Assembly: GCA_029204225.1 (NCBI GenBank)
Contig: CM055100.1
Location: 56,934,239 to 56,998,238 of the forward strand
DNA length: 64,000 nt
Direction: 5' to 3'
Origin: Diphasiastrum complanatum
Lineage: Eukaryota; Streptophyta; Lycopodiopsida; Lycopodiales; Lycopodiaceae
The notes under the pieces were generated by a model. It searched no databases, had not been told where the DNA came from, and was given only the letters and a program-made list of their open reading frames with translations. This document shows positions 1 to 10,804 of the stretch, one piece after another; the first letter of the stretch is position 1; each line of letters opens with the position of its first letter. Position numbers and translations under genes: made by a program.

Positions 1-30
1 AGGCTGGATGACACTAAATCTACCATCTTT

Positions 31-110
31 GATAGCGGATGTTGTAAGATATAGCTTGAGATGCAGGTAACTATTGAGGTACTATGTCCTGAGGACCTCT
101 GTGAACAAGA
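31..110. repeat. Left arm of an 80-bp inverted repeat
   Basis: This stretch, from gatagc to gtgaacaaga, reappears as its reverse complement at 2964-3042 with only a few mismatches and a one-base gap. Similarity stops abruptly on the inner side after gtgaacaaga and fades on the outer side. The arms enclose the Gypsy-1 gag remains and two minisatellites. They could be termini of a larger composite element, or two oppositely oriented copies of one repeat. No target-site duplication could be fixed because the left arm is at the window edge. Confidence 0.75.
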
Positions 111-446
111 GATTCAGAACTGAATCTCTATCTGGATTTTCGAATCGAGAAATATTGTGGATTGGCACTTTGGAAATCTTATCAGCATGTGGAAAGACAA
201 ATAGATTTGAGGTTGTAGAAGTGGAGAAAATGTCAATTCCCTGTGGAGATTGCTCTGGTTGGACATTGTAGTAGATGACGGAATACCGGTTTCACTTTCT
301 TTCGACAAGGACTCATTTCATATTGTCTTTTTTCATTATGGAGCTGGTGTATTGTATGGTATTGTAGAAGGTTGCTAGAAAGTTCTCGAGTGAGCAGCAG
401 GTTGAGCGGGAGGGTGCTATAGTGCTCGTGTTGTTGTCGTGAGATC

Positions 447-920
447 CTATTGTGATTCATAACTGACGTGACGGGCATGTAGGATCTTAGTTGGTTGTTT
501 TGGACAGCCTTTGAAACTGTGTTTTCTGATACAGTCAAGACACTCAGCAGGGTACTTGGGCTTGACTGGACAATCAACCATGAAGTGGCCAGTTTCACCA
601 CAGATGAAACATCTGGTGTGCAATGGCCCTTGTATAACGGCATAGCCATCTTGTATGGCTAGTGGGTCTGGACTTTGAGGTGGATATTCATGATAAGTAA
701 TGGCATTTCCAGATTGTGATGGTTGTTCTTCATATCGTTGGATTGTATGTGCTTGGATAGGCAGATATGAAGGACAAGCCTCAACAAGATGCGTAGCCCG
801 GCAGTGTGGGCACCATATTGCTTTTCGTCTATAAGGTACATGTGCAAGGTTTGACTGACTAGGCATACTGCTTTGGATAGACTTCAGGGTAGCTTGAAAC
901 TCATTGGTGAGTTTCTCCAT
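447..920 (-). pseudogene. Ty3/gypsy-type gag C-terminal fragment with three zinc-knuckle-like modules (Gypsy-1)
   Basis: A 157-codon frame with a canonical CX2CX4HX4C zinc knuckle at residues 104-117 (CFICGETGHFMVDC). Two further Cys/His clusters of the form CX2CX3HX4C flank it, at about residues 37-49 and 127-139. The knuckle is typical of retroelement nucleocapsid, which binds the element RNA in the virus-like particle. The gag N-terminal part lies upstream on the same strand (1307-1576) in another frame, so this is a broken gag rather than a host gene. No protease or pol follows toward the left edge. A host CCHC protein is possible but less likely given the neighbouring gag-like motif. Confidence 0.6.
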
Positions 921-1306
921 CTATAGTTGGTGTTGCTTATTAAACAGCTCCAACTGGATTTCCAAAGCTGATCTTGGGTATCCTCGATCGGCGTCGACTC
1001 ATGGAGAGGAGCATGTGGTGCTCATCTTTCCCTGGATTCGTCAATATCTGATCCTTCGTCTTCTTCCTTGATGACATCAGACATAGCTAACTTTAGGCTC
1101 ATATATTCATCATTGGATTAAGCTCGTGTCTAATCCATCTTGGAAGTCCGACTAGGAACCAGATGATGAGCATCTATTCGGAGGGCTGTTCCTATACTTG
1201 ACTTTTGAGGCATTTGAAACACTCGATATAGTCTCGTACACGTTCATCTTTTGCCATTTTGATGTTACTCAATTTGACAAAAGGGCTCTTGATCAAGCAA
1301 AAGGGC

Positions 1307-1576
1307 TTAAAAAGCTTGATAAAGGATTCTCTCATGCATTCTCAAAGATTTGCAAAATCTTTGAGGGTCCGAACTACCGTCAAACTTTGGTAGATCTAGC
1401 TTGAGTGTACGTCTTTCAAAATGAGCTCCGTGGGTAGCAGGAAAACCATTAGGGTTGGTTCTGACCTGTGAGGGCTCAGCACCAAAAAAATGGAGTCGTG
1501 CGCATGAAGACTCGGCTCTATCAAGTTCTTGTCCCTCGAATGGGTTTGTTGATTGGTCTTGTAGTTCGGCCTGCAT
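1307..1576 (-). pseudogene. Ty3/gypsy gag N-terminal fragment (Gypsy-1)
   Basis: This frame carries LKLDLPKFDGSSDPQRF, the motif that opens the retrotransposon gag (capsid) domain of plant Ty3/gypsy elements. The frame ends soon after the motif. The zinc-knuckle part resumes about 390 bases downstream on the minus strand, so the gene is broken by indels. The part upstream of the motif (residues 1-55) is not conserved in any way I recognise. Confidence 0.6.
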
Positions 1577-2190
1577 TCAGTAAAACCTATGGCGTCTGAT
1601 TTGTTTAGCTACAAGGGACCTGACCTCGTATGGATAATCATCTGGGATTTTAGGGTCATTTTGCTGGTCCATTGAGGACTGGGGTGTCTTTTTATCGTTT
1701 TTTGGATTTTTTGAGTTTTTTGGTGTTTTTGAATATTTTTTTTACGATCCCTACAATTTACGGTGGATGCGGTGTGCGGTTTGCGGTGGGGTGCGAGTGA
1801 TTGCAGTTAGTGGCATTATGGGATCTGTTAGGGTCAGTTACGATCTGGTTTGGTTTAGACGGGAAAATGTGGTTTGATGGTGGTGTGTGTGTGATGAATG
1901 CGATCTGGTGATGTTTGTTGCAGTTGTGGATTGGAGAATGTGTTTTTCACGGTGCGATGGTGTAAGCAGTCAATGTGTGTTTGGAATGCGATTCACGGTG
2001 GGCTGCTGTACCTACGGGTTATGGTGGAATGGATGTATGTGGATTATTACGGGTGAAGGAATGATGTGAGTGGATTGTGATCACTACGATTCAAGACGGC
2101 TGGTGCAATATTTGAAATTCGGTTTCTACCGTTGGAAGAGTGGAGGTGTGTGACTATGGTTTTGACAAGAGCGGTGGTGCTGGTGTTGGT
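1577..2190. other. No gene seen; G/T-rich stretch
   Basis: The plus strand is strongly G+T-rich (runs such as ttttttggattttttgag, then repeated ggt/gtg words). Short open frames here have no recognisable domain. It may be the leader of Gypsy-1, which would read leftwards, but no LTR border or primer-binding site was found. Confidence 0.5.
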
Positions 2191-2287
2191 GATGGCTACG
2201 GCTCAAGGCGATCACATAGTGGTTTGTGATGGCTACGGTTCAAGGTGATCACATAGTGGTTTGCGATGGCTACGACTCAAGGCAGAT
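2191..2287. repeat. 37-bp tandem repeat, about 2.6 copies
   Basis: The unit gatggctacg...ggtttg begins at 2191, 2228 and 2265. The first two copies differ at only a few positions and the third is truncated. Confidence 0.85.
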
Positions 2288-2700
2288 ACAGGCCCGTGTC
2301 GTTGCTCTCGTTTATAGCGGTGCAGCTTGTATGTCATTTGGTTTGACAGAAAGATTGTCGTTGAAAAGGCTGGTGGTCGAGCATGAATCTGGTCTGGTTG
2401 AGATTGGAAGAACTCCATTCGGTCAAGATTGGACCCAGACCCTCCGGTCGAGAATTGAGCAAAAACTCTTTTGTCGAGATGTGATAAGATCTCGTCGGTC
2501 GAGAGTTGAGAAATTGCTTCGGTTGAGATTGAGAATCTCTTCAGTTGAGATATAAGTGTTGGGTTTTGGCTGAGATTGAATAGAGCACTTCGGCTCCGAT
2601 TGAGATGTGAAGGATCGCTTCAGTTGAGATCGGAACTGAAGGCTCCGATTGAGATTTGAAGATTACCTTTGGTTGAATTGTAACTGATGGCATCGGTCGA

Positions 2701-2892
2701 GATCTAACTGAGGGTGTCAGTTGAGATCTGACTGAGGGCATCGGTCGAGATCTAACTGATGGCATCGGTCGAGATCTAACTGATGGCGTCGGTTGATATC
2801 TGACTGATGGCGTCAGTTGAGATCTAACTGATGGCGTCGGTCGAGATCTGACTAATAGCGTCGGTTGAGATTTCATGGGGCACCGTCGGTTG
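2701..2892. repeat. 24-bp minisatellite, about 8 units
   Basis: Units of the form gatctaactgatggcatcgg + tcga start every 24 bases at 2701, 2725, 2749, 2773, 2797, 2821, 2845 and 2869, with a/g, t/c variation. Degenerate copies of the same word (cggtcgagat, ttcagttgagat) extend upstream to about 2420. Because 24 is a multiple of three, an 8-residue repeat is open on the minus strand; I regard that as a by-product. Confidence 0.9.
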
Positions 2893-2963
2893 AGATTTTA
2901 CTGAATGGCAAAAATCTCGACTAACGCAACATGGATGACCACTGTCATATCTGTGATTTTGTT

Positions 2964-3042
2964 TCTTGTTCACAGAGGTCCTCAGGACATAGTACCTCAA
3001 TAATACCTGCATCTCAAGCTATTTCTTACAGCATTTGCTATC
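2964..3042. repeat. Right arm of the inverted repeat
   Basis: Reverse complement of 31-110 (tcttgttcac ... gctatc). See the left arm. Confidence 0.75.
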
Positions 3043-4264
3043 TGTCCATGCTGTGATTGACGCCATCAAATCGTTATGTGTGCTCTTGATCTTACAATGC
3101 CAAACCAGGCAGAAGGGACAGATTGTCATTGTAGTATGTTGTTGTCCTACCTGTCAGAGGACTACTTAGGTTCGAACTCTCTTGAACGCACTTACATTCT
3201 AACAGAGATGCAAGCCAAGAAAGCTCATTCACAGATCAGAGTGCAGCCCATATGAACATTCAAAAAATTCTATAGCTATCTACTCCTAAAAACAAACTGA
3301 ATCAAAGCCTAAGCACTACTAAACTAAGTTACACTTGCATAAATTGACAAAACAAGAAACAAGAACTAATCTACAGCATGTTAGAAGTCCAAGAATCAAG
3401 AAGCCAACCAGTCTATTAATTCTTGGACATCCCAAGAACATCAAGAACTGGATTGTAAAGAGATATGCAAGAATTACACCACAGATCCAGTCTATTTAGT
3501 TTACCTGAATGAATCCACTCTAGGAAAGCAACAAATCTAATCCACTCTACAATCCACAACCACACACAAAAGGAGGGAAGGGCAAGATCATAAATGCATC
3601 ACTCAAGAAACAAGAATGATCAAGGAGCTCAATGGATGCACCAAACTCATGAAGGCTCTTCTCATTTCAGCATGGAGTTGATACAATTCACAAAAAGCTC
3701 CTCTTCACAAAGAGGGAGTCTCTTGAATAAGCAAGAGAGCTCCTTAGGTGGCATCCTAGTGGAATTTCCACATTTCACAAATTACAAGTGGAATAATGCC
3801 CTCCACTAGAGGTCACCATCAAAAGGTGGCTCACTCTACTTTCTTTAAGAGAGGTGTACTTGCATTTATTACATTTGCTTAGAAATACTAGTTCCTACAT
3901 GGTCATTCCATCTTCCGAGATTCACCATGAGGCTTACACAGTTCTTGCATGTCTTTCCTAGCTAGTATTTCTCGACTCTCATACTCGGCTCTCAATCTTC
4001 ATTAGTCTCGTCTTCTCAGAGACCTCCTCGGTCTAAGGTGAGAGGTTCTCTTGAGTTGCTTTGTCCGAGTATCTTGGGGATTCATCAGAATCAGCCAACT
4101 TCCACTTGCGTAGCATCATCTACACAAGAAGATTCCCCAAAATGTGTGAGTAAAGCAAAATGTGTCACTTCCTCTTGCTTCCCTTTTTCTATGCATTCAA
4201 TTTGCAGGACCTAGATACGTGACTATCGATCACAGACATTGCAGCAATCAATCAATCAATCAGA
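3043..4264. other. No gene recognised
   Basis: About 1.2 kb without a frame that shows a known domain. A 71-codon open frame at 3594-3809 has no recognisable features. A short tetranucleotide run, (atca)n, is at about 4243-4262, directly left of the candidate LTR. Confidence 0.5.
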
Positions 4265-4725
4265 TGCAACACAACAACTAGAGATGGAAGAACAAAATGT
4301 ATTTTGTATTTGTGTTTTGATTGCAGAGCGAGTCAGCAGTGTCTCGCTCGTTGGTGGCCTGACGCTCCTCTTATAATTATATTGCACGGATATTTTATGT
4401 GCATTGATCACTTGAATAATGATTGAACAAAATGATATGCTATTCTAAATTCTAACCTATTCTTATGTCTCACCAAGTGAGATTACAAGATAGATTAACT
4501 AATCATTACAAGAGAGGTTTAAGCTAAAATATTGGTTAACTAAATTTCCGCAAAGTTGCCCGATGGGCTAGGGTCCCGATAGTTCGGCCTTGCCTGACAA
4601 TGTCTTCTGTTCTTCGTCTTTGTTGAGGCTTTGGTTGGGTCCCGATGTGTCATTGTCGATGTGTCCCGATATGTCGGGACTGGGAAATGCAGGAAAATGA
4701 TTACATGACTTCACCATTTCCAACA
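4265..4725 (-). mobile_element. Candidate 3' LTR of a Ty1/copia element (Copia-1)
   Basis: Read on the minus strand this begins TGTTGGAAATGG directly after a polypurine tract (caagagggag, 4726-4737), which itself follows an RNase H C-terminus at 4755-4875. That order, RNase H - PPT - TG, marks the start of a copia 3' LTR. The opposite end is proposed where the minus strand reads ...gttgttgtgttgca (4265), giving TG...CA ends and about 461 bp. That border is inferred without a second LTR copy for comparison. Confidence 0.55.
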
Positions 4726-4754
4726 CTCCCTCTTGAACGATGTGACTATTCCTG

Positions 4755-4875
4755 TTATCCAACTCTAATTGATCCTTTGTGTTTTGTGAACAATGGTTTG
4801 TCCAGCGACTTTGTCAGCAGGTCTGCAATCATTTCTTCTGATCTTATGAATTTGACACGATTTACGATGGTGGCA
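4755..4875 (-). pseudogene. Copia RNase H C-terminal tail (Copia-1)
   Basis: The minus strand encodes RSEEMIADLLTKSLDK followed by a short tail and a TAA stop. This is the conserved last segment of Ty1/copia RNase H (consensus ADxLTKPL). Nothing of the upstream pol is recognisable beyond about 4880, so only the extreme 3' end of the element remains. Confidence 0.8.
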
Positions 4876-5403
4876 TTGGTGGCATTATTTTCACTAACCT
4901 TTGTGGAAATTCAAGATCAAGCATCGATGAGATCTTGTTGGATCTAGATCACATGTTTGAGAGGGAGTATGTCCAGAGGTTCAGGTCTAAAAATATTCAT
5001 ATCTTTGATGTTTTCAATATTTTTTCATTTAGAATGTCCACTGGCTACCAAGCCTTAATCGAGTGGCACCCATTTACTTTTGATTTTTTTCAATCTTTGA
5101 TAATGGGAGCATAAGCTCAACATTCGCTTTTCTATTTGATAACAAAAGCACATGGAAGACATTTTAATTCTACATTCTATTTCTCCATCTGATTTTGTCC
5201 CAGCCTTCATCGATAAGTTCAGATAATAAACTATTTGATAAATGTTTGCATACAAACATTGTTGGGATTTTGTGTACATTGACACTTGAAAAGAAATCCA
5301 CAAATATATTCAAAGAAATATACCAACTTAATCGGACTGTTTTTGATCTCGTGCTTATCTTTAATGAATTTTTTACATCATTATATAGCATGCAACAAAA
5401 TGA
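4876..5403. other. No gene recognised; AT-rich
   Basis: AT-rich sequence between the Copia-1 tail and the orphan exon. Open frames on both strands (for example 5195-5518 + and 5055-5303 -) have no recognisable domain. If the block at 5404-5657 is a terminal exon, the adjacent part (minus strand, leftwards) would be its 3' untranslated region. Confidence 0.4.
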
Positions 5404-5657
5404 TTATGAAACTGCAGCATCTGGAGCAACCCATTCATCACTTCCAAAACTAGGTAATGGAACTGGAACCATTTGCCCAAAATTTTCTTTTATATCAAGA
5501 GTGTACATAGATTCATAAAAAAAAATCCCACAATCAGCAAGATCTTTTGCAGTTCTACCTCTATATTGCAACTTTCCAATATCAGTGTGTACTACATCTA
5601 ACACACCTTCAAGAGATCCACTTGGCCCCCATTCATTTATATTGGATGGATATAAAT
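5404..5657 (-). CDS. Orphan exon-like block, unidentified protein C-terminus
   Basis: On the minus strand a clear 3' splice-site context (pyrimidine-rich ttttctcttgtag, AG at 5658-5659) leads into 254 bases of open frame ending at a TAA (5404-5406). The peptide includes NINEWGPSGSLEGVLDVVH and later GRTAKDLADCGIFFYES, ending in WVAPDAAVS. It has protein-like composition and shows no retroelement motif. I do not recognise the family. It may be the last exon of a host gene, or a gene fragment carried here by a transposon, since copia remains lie on both sides. No upstream exon was found to the right up to 6067. Confidence is for the exon-like nature only. Confidence 0.4.
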
Positions 5658-6067
5658 CTACAAGAGAAAAATGGTCAGATTGGCAAGTATAGTAGTAGAA
5701 GATAATGAATGACAAAAATCAAAGTATTGTAATACATCAATACTCTCAATTGTTTTTTTTTGTGATCTTGACGGTTGAATCCTTGCACATTTATCTTTGA
5801 ATGCATATATACATGTTGGACTAAAATTTCAAAAATAGATTTTTCTCTTGATGATGTTCTAAAATCCAAATTTCTGGCCTTCCACTAAGATCAAAATGAT
5901 AGTTTTGTCTTCTTGCTTTTTCGAAATGTTCCTTTTGATAATGGATGCATCAGAATCGAAGAGTTTTTTGAATATTTTCTTGGCACTTATAATTCATTGT
6001 CATCTTTCTCATTGAAGAGAAGCACATAGTCGACTGAGGAGCACGGCTTCCTTGATGGCGCCATTCG
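5658..6067. other. No gene recognised
   Basis: AT-rich stretch between the orphan exon and Copia-2. The minus-strand frame at 5675-5869 directly upstream of the acceptor site overlaps the proposed intron and has no recognisable domain. Confidence 0.4.
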
Positions 6068-7285
6068 TTATGTGTAGGCAAAAATTTGAAACATTGAACT
6101 ATGAATATGAAAATATGTGTAGGCAAAAAGCCATGAACTTGAAAATAAGATGGTGCTTCTTTGATAGAGCTTTCGTGAAGTAATCTGCTGCCACCTAGAG
6201 TAAACCAGTGACACTTCCTTGCTTTGCACTTCCTCTCTAAGGTAGTGATACCTGATTTTGATATGTTTGCTCCAAGAATGAAATCTCAGATGTAGAGATA
6301 GCGCGATTGCACTTTGATTGTCACAATAGATTGTGGTTGGATGTGACTGAGCAAGATCGATATCTGCAAATAGGTTTCTTAGCCAAATTGCCTTCTTGGT
6401 AGCATTTGTGACAGCTATGTATTCTGATTCGGTTGATGATAATGCTACTGAGGTCTGCTTTCGGTTATTCCATGAGATTGGTCCTTGATTGAATAAGAAT
6501 ACAAATCCAGAAGTTGATCTTCTGGTATCGATATCTCCTACCCAATCTGCATCTGTGTAACCTTCGCGAATATTGGCAGATTGGCTACCTCCATAACAGA
6601 TGTTGAGATGCTTCGTTGCTTGGACATACTTCATAATCTTCATGAGTGCTTTCCAATGTGTTGGCCTTGGATTTGATAGGAACTTGCTAAGTGAACTGAT
6701 CAAGTATACAAGATCGAGTCGATTGCAGATCATTGCATACATTAGTGACCCAATGATGGAGTGAAATGAATATTGCTTCATTTCCTCATGTTCTGTCTCT
6801 AGTTGAGGAGATTTTTTCTTTGATAGCTTCATATCAGAGTCGAGTGGAAAGTGACTCGATTTGCAGTTGGTCATTCCATATTTGTCCAGCCATGTTGGTG
6901 AGATATCGTTGTTGATTGATGAAAATCTGTCTGCTGGATAGAATTCAAAAATTTGAATTCTGAGACAGTAATGGGCTGGACTTGTATCAGTCATTTTGTA
7001 TTCATGTGCTAGCATGTATTTTGTATCCTTCATTAAATTCAGATTCTTACTGAATAGTAATGTATCATCTACATAAAGAATGATGATAATGAAGGAATTC
7101 GATACAGACTTGAAATAAATGAGTCTGCCAAAGAGCTTGTATGCCTTGTGATATGGGGAATAGCCAATGAAAATCGATTTTTTGCTTGTGTCGTCCAACT
7201 TCTTTCTTAGATCAGCAGGGATATGAGCGTAAGCTTTGAATTCAAACACTCGAATATGTTTGAGTGAAGTTTCGATCTTGTCCAT
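6068..7285 (-). pseudogene. Ty1/copia pol fragment: integrase end fused to RT/RNase H after an internal deletion (Copia-2)
   Basis: A 405-codon frame. Residues ~10-50 are the integrase C-terminal segment (KKSIFIGYSPYHKAYKL). Residues ~51-130 are the second half of the copia reverse transcriptase with the catalytic YVDD (LYVDDTLLFS). Residues ~175-350 cover the connection and RNase H with YTDADW, SSTESEY and CDNQSA. The segment normally between integrase and YVDD, including the QMDVxxAFLNG motif with the first RT aspartate, is missing, yet the frame stays open. The last ~45 codons are frameshifted: the ADxFTKAL tail is encoded in another frame near 6130-6200. Copia-7 (24960-27663) is a close relative that retains the lost RT part. 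Non-functional. Confidence 0.85.
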
Positions 7286-7880
7286 ACCCTAACCTTCCAT
7301 TTCGCGTCTAAAACTGATATCCAAACCCTAAATTTATAAGTTTGTCAGAATCTTTTTTGATATGATTTTTTTTTTGTGAAATTTTTAATTTTGATTCCAA
7401 TTTGTTATCCTTTTTTTTTAAATTTGGTATTAGTGACAATACAGAGTATTTTAAGTTACTTTTTTCTCTTTTTTTTTTCCCTTCTATTACAAAGGGTCTT
7501 GGTGTGAAAGCTTTTTCTGAGATTTATCTCAGATTTAGGTCAAATCTCAAAATAAGGACATGATTCTTTATCAGGACTTGGTGAACCTCGACAGACATAG
7601 TTATAAAGCTAAGCTTGACAGAATGTTCACCAAGTTGCATGATGATTTCAAGTCTGTAGATGATTGTCAAATACACAATAAAAAGTTTAGATTTGTAGAG
7701 TTTCAGTCTACTTATGTTTTTTTTTTCTTTTGTTAAATATTTTTCACTACTTCTGAAGCTGCTTCTTCCAGCGGTAAAAAAGCTGACAAGTCCAAGCTTT
7801 AGATATAGAATCTTTTTTTATTGATATAAGGGCATTATCTAAAGTATAGCAGCAACAGCAATAGAAGCCTCATACTCAAG
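7286..7880. other. No gene recognised; T-rich stretch
   Basis: Long T runs (7360-7480). A 57-codon plus-strand frame (about 7559-7735) beginning MILYQDLVNLDRHSYKAK has protein-like composition but no family I recognise. A second short frame ends SSGKKADKSKL at about 7801. Either could be decayed gag of Copia-3, which begins just downstream, but neither can be assigned. Confidence 0.35.
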
Positions 7881-9842
7881 GTGAGAGTAGTGGATCGCGC
7901 AAGAAGCTCTTCTATAGATAATGCAAGGGAGCTAATCACGACATCAAGAAAAGTCGAATCCACATCTACAACGAAGCAAAGACACAACAACAACAACAGC
8001 CAGATTCCTCCAATGCGGTGGAATTCAAGGAGCAAGATTCACATCTGTTAATGGCTTACAATAGTGGCAACGAAGACCACGATAGCTGGTATATGGACAA
8101 CAACGCTACCCAACACATGGCCTCTCGCAAGGAATGGTTTATCGATTATGCAGCTTATAGCAGAGATCAACTCATCTACCTTGGAGATTCAAGCACCATA
8201 CGTGTGGAAGCAAAGGGATAGTCCAGTCTCTAAGATAACTGATGAGGGCTACACTATTACTTTCTCTTATGAGCAATGCACAATCTTCGATGAAGATACT
8301 ACTCTGACTACATGTACTAGAGTTGGAAATCTAATCTACTCTCTAACTTAGTTGCATTAGCTAGTATCTCTCATGAAAATGTAAACGATAATGCTATTCT
8401 ATGGCATAGTCGATTTGGACACATAAATACAATATCACTTTCCTATATGTGTTGTAATAATCTAGTTGATGGACTGTATTTTTCTTCTTCATTAGATAGG
8501 GAATCTTTCTTTTGTGAATTATGTATCTATGGCAAACACTCTAGAAGCAAACTTCCCAAATCACATTCTGTCAAAACAAAGCATGTATTAGATCTTGTAC
8601 ATTAGTGATCTTTGTGGTCCAATGCCAACTCCATCCTTAGGAGATGCAATTTATTTCACTTTTATAGATGATTATTCTAGACAGTCTATAGTCGTCTTCA
8701 TTAAGCACAAATCAGAAGCCTTTGAATGCTTCAAAAGATTCAAGGCCATGGTTGAGACACAAACATCTACAAAAGTCAAAGCTCTCCAAATTGACGGTGG
8801 CAATGAATACCTCTCTAACGAGATGTCTGACTATCTGGCAGAACATGGCATTCGAAGACAGTTCACAACTTCCTATTATCCTCAACAAAATAGAATTGTA
8901 GAAAGGAAGAATCGAGCAATTCTCAACTCAGCTAGATCCATGCTACATCAAGCGCACCTACCTGCGAAGTTTTGGGCAAAAGCTACTGCCACAACCTGTT
9001 ACATACTTAACAAATCAAGCACTAAAGCCATTAACAACAAAATTCCTTATGAAATATGGCATGGACACAAGCCTAGTGTCAGCCATTTAAAAATCTTTGG
9101 TTGTGTATGTTTTGTTCACATTCCTAAACAACTTAGGAAGAAGGTAGATCATAGGACAAATGAATGTATTTTCATTGACTATCTTGATGAGCATAAAGCT
9201 TACAAAGTTTATGATCCATCCACCAATGTAGCATTTGTCTCTAGGGATGTAATCTTCCAAGAACATACATACTATGATTTTAAACAACCATCAATAAACG
9301 ATGCTATGTCATTTCATCCTATTTTACGTAGCATGGAATCTTCGAACGATAATTTTCTTCTACAGAACCTGCAGCTACAGCTACAGAAGCCGAGAGAAGC
9401 CAACAACACTTATCAAAGCTAGCTCGAGCAGAATCAGATCAATTCAAGAAGAAGCACCATCGGATTTTGGTCAACCAAAAGTTCAAAGATCCTCACGGAC
9501 TCGGACAGTTCTTGAGAGATATACACCTCAATCATTCTGTACTTTATCAGAAGAACCAGAGACCTAGCCGAATCAATGAACTCCAAGGATGCTGTGAAGT
9601 GGCAAGAAGCTATGGAAAGTGAGTACAACTCACTTTTGACAAATCAGACCTGCACACTGGTCAACTTCCCCACTCACAAGAGAGTTATCGAAAACAAGTA
9701 GATCCTCAAGAAGAAGATCAACTATGATGGTTCCATTGCAAAATGAAAATCATGACTGGTGGCTAAAGGATTCTCTCAAATCCAAGGAGTGGATTATCAA
9801 GAAATTTTTAGTCTTGTTGTTAAAATGCAGTCAATTAGGACT
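7881..9842 (+). pseudogene. Ty1/copia gag end - protease - integrase - RT start (Copia-3), cut by Copia-4
   Basis: In order: a decayed zinc knuckle at ~7900-7960 (remnant CKGANHDIKK with cysteines lost); the protease site at 8081-8120, where the usual DSGA/T reads DNNATQHM, so the catalytic Ser-Gly is gone; a gag-pre-integrase segment (LWHSRFGH) at ~8400; integrase in one 275-codon frame at 8595-9422, with the catalytic Asp in SDLCGP, Asp in IDGGNEY and Glu in VERKN all present; then RT N-terminus from ~9570 (WQEAMESEY, VAKGFSQIQGVDYQE) up to 9842. Stop codons at ~8607, ~9702 and ~9747 and frameshifts interrupt it. RT stops at the point where the Copia-4 LTR begins, so that element inserted here. 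Confidence 0.85.
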
Positions 9843-10714
9843 CTGACTTCCTCGACTTTTTCAACAATCAAGTCTTCTAAGTCTTCGACTTGCTTGACTT
9901 CTTCAACAATCAAGTCACTCGACTTCGAAGTCTTCAAAGTCTCCAACTTCGTTCATCAACCGAAGTGTCCGACTTCATTCATCAACCAAAGTGTCCGAAG
10001 TCACCTGATCATGTATTTAATGTACAACTATCATTCTGTCATAGTAGTTCAACTACTCCCTGAGTGCGACAAAGCACTTAGTAAGATGACAAACATTTAT
10101 TGTAATAAAATACATAAATCCGGTGTATAAATACACCTTCATCACACACTCTATGTGATGTTCCGTCCATGAGACGAACGATTTTGAGCCTCCAAGTTAC
10201 GCCGCCATTTTGGTTGTAACTCATTGTTATGCTTCAGTGTAATATAGCAGCAATATGCTTTTCTTTCTATGTATAACATAGATGAATGCTTGTTGTGATT
10301 TGAATGCACTTCGCTTCAGTTTGATCATGCTCGTTTACTCATTCTGATCAGAACATGGACGTCTACAACTCCTCAGTTTCTGATCAAACGATGGTTGTCT
10401 TTGACGCCTGAGGAACTTGCATTATCACACTGCTTTATCGCTTTGATTTTCAGAACTGAACCTCTTATTGAATCTATTTTTCAGTAATACCTCACACCAT
10501 TTCTAATATCTTCAGTGGACTGTATCATCCATTTGTTTTTGAGTATGAATCGAATTTTTAAGATCCTGTTGGATAGAGCGATTGAGCTATGATTATAATT
10601 TAGCATTCATTCTTTCATATTGTTCTTGTGCGTAGCAGCCCATAACAACGGGAGAGTTATTCCGCAAGTATTTCCTTCCCCCTTGTTAGTTCACGTTCTA
10701 TCGCCCTATTAGAC
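9843..10714 (+). repeat. 5' LTR of Copia-4
   Basis: This lies between the interrupted RT of Copia-3 and a perfect primer-binding site, tggtatcagagc (10715-10726), complementary to the 3' end of plant initiator tRNA-Met. A TATA-like tataaatac is at about 10126. The left part holds a degenerate repeat of gacttcttcaacaatcaagtc-type words (9846-10010). The left border is set by the loss of RT homology; I could not confirm it with a second LTR. Confidence 0.7.
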
Positions 10715-10804
10715 TGGTATCAGAGCATAGCTCAATAAACCGAGAGATTATTCTATTTGTATTTCTGTTAACACGTCTCTTATCAGTAACTCTTCATCTT
10801 CTTC

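Noticed and set aside
2541-2876. Minus-strand frame with an 8-residue SVRSRPTP-like repeat
   Set aside because: It is produced by the 24-bp minisatellite; there is no domain and the frame ends with the repeat.
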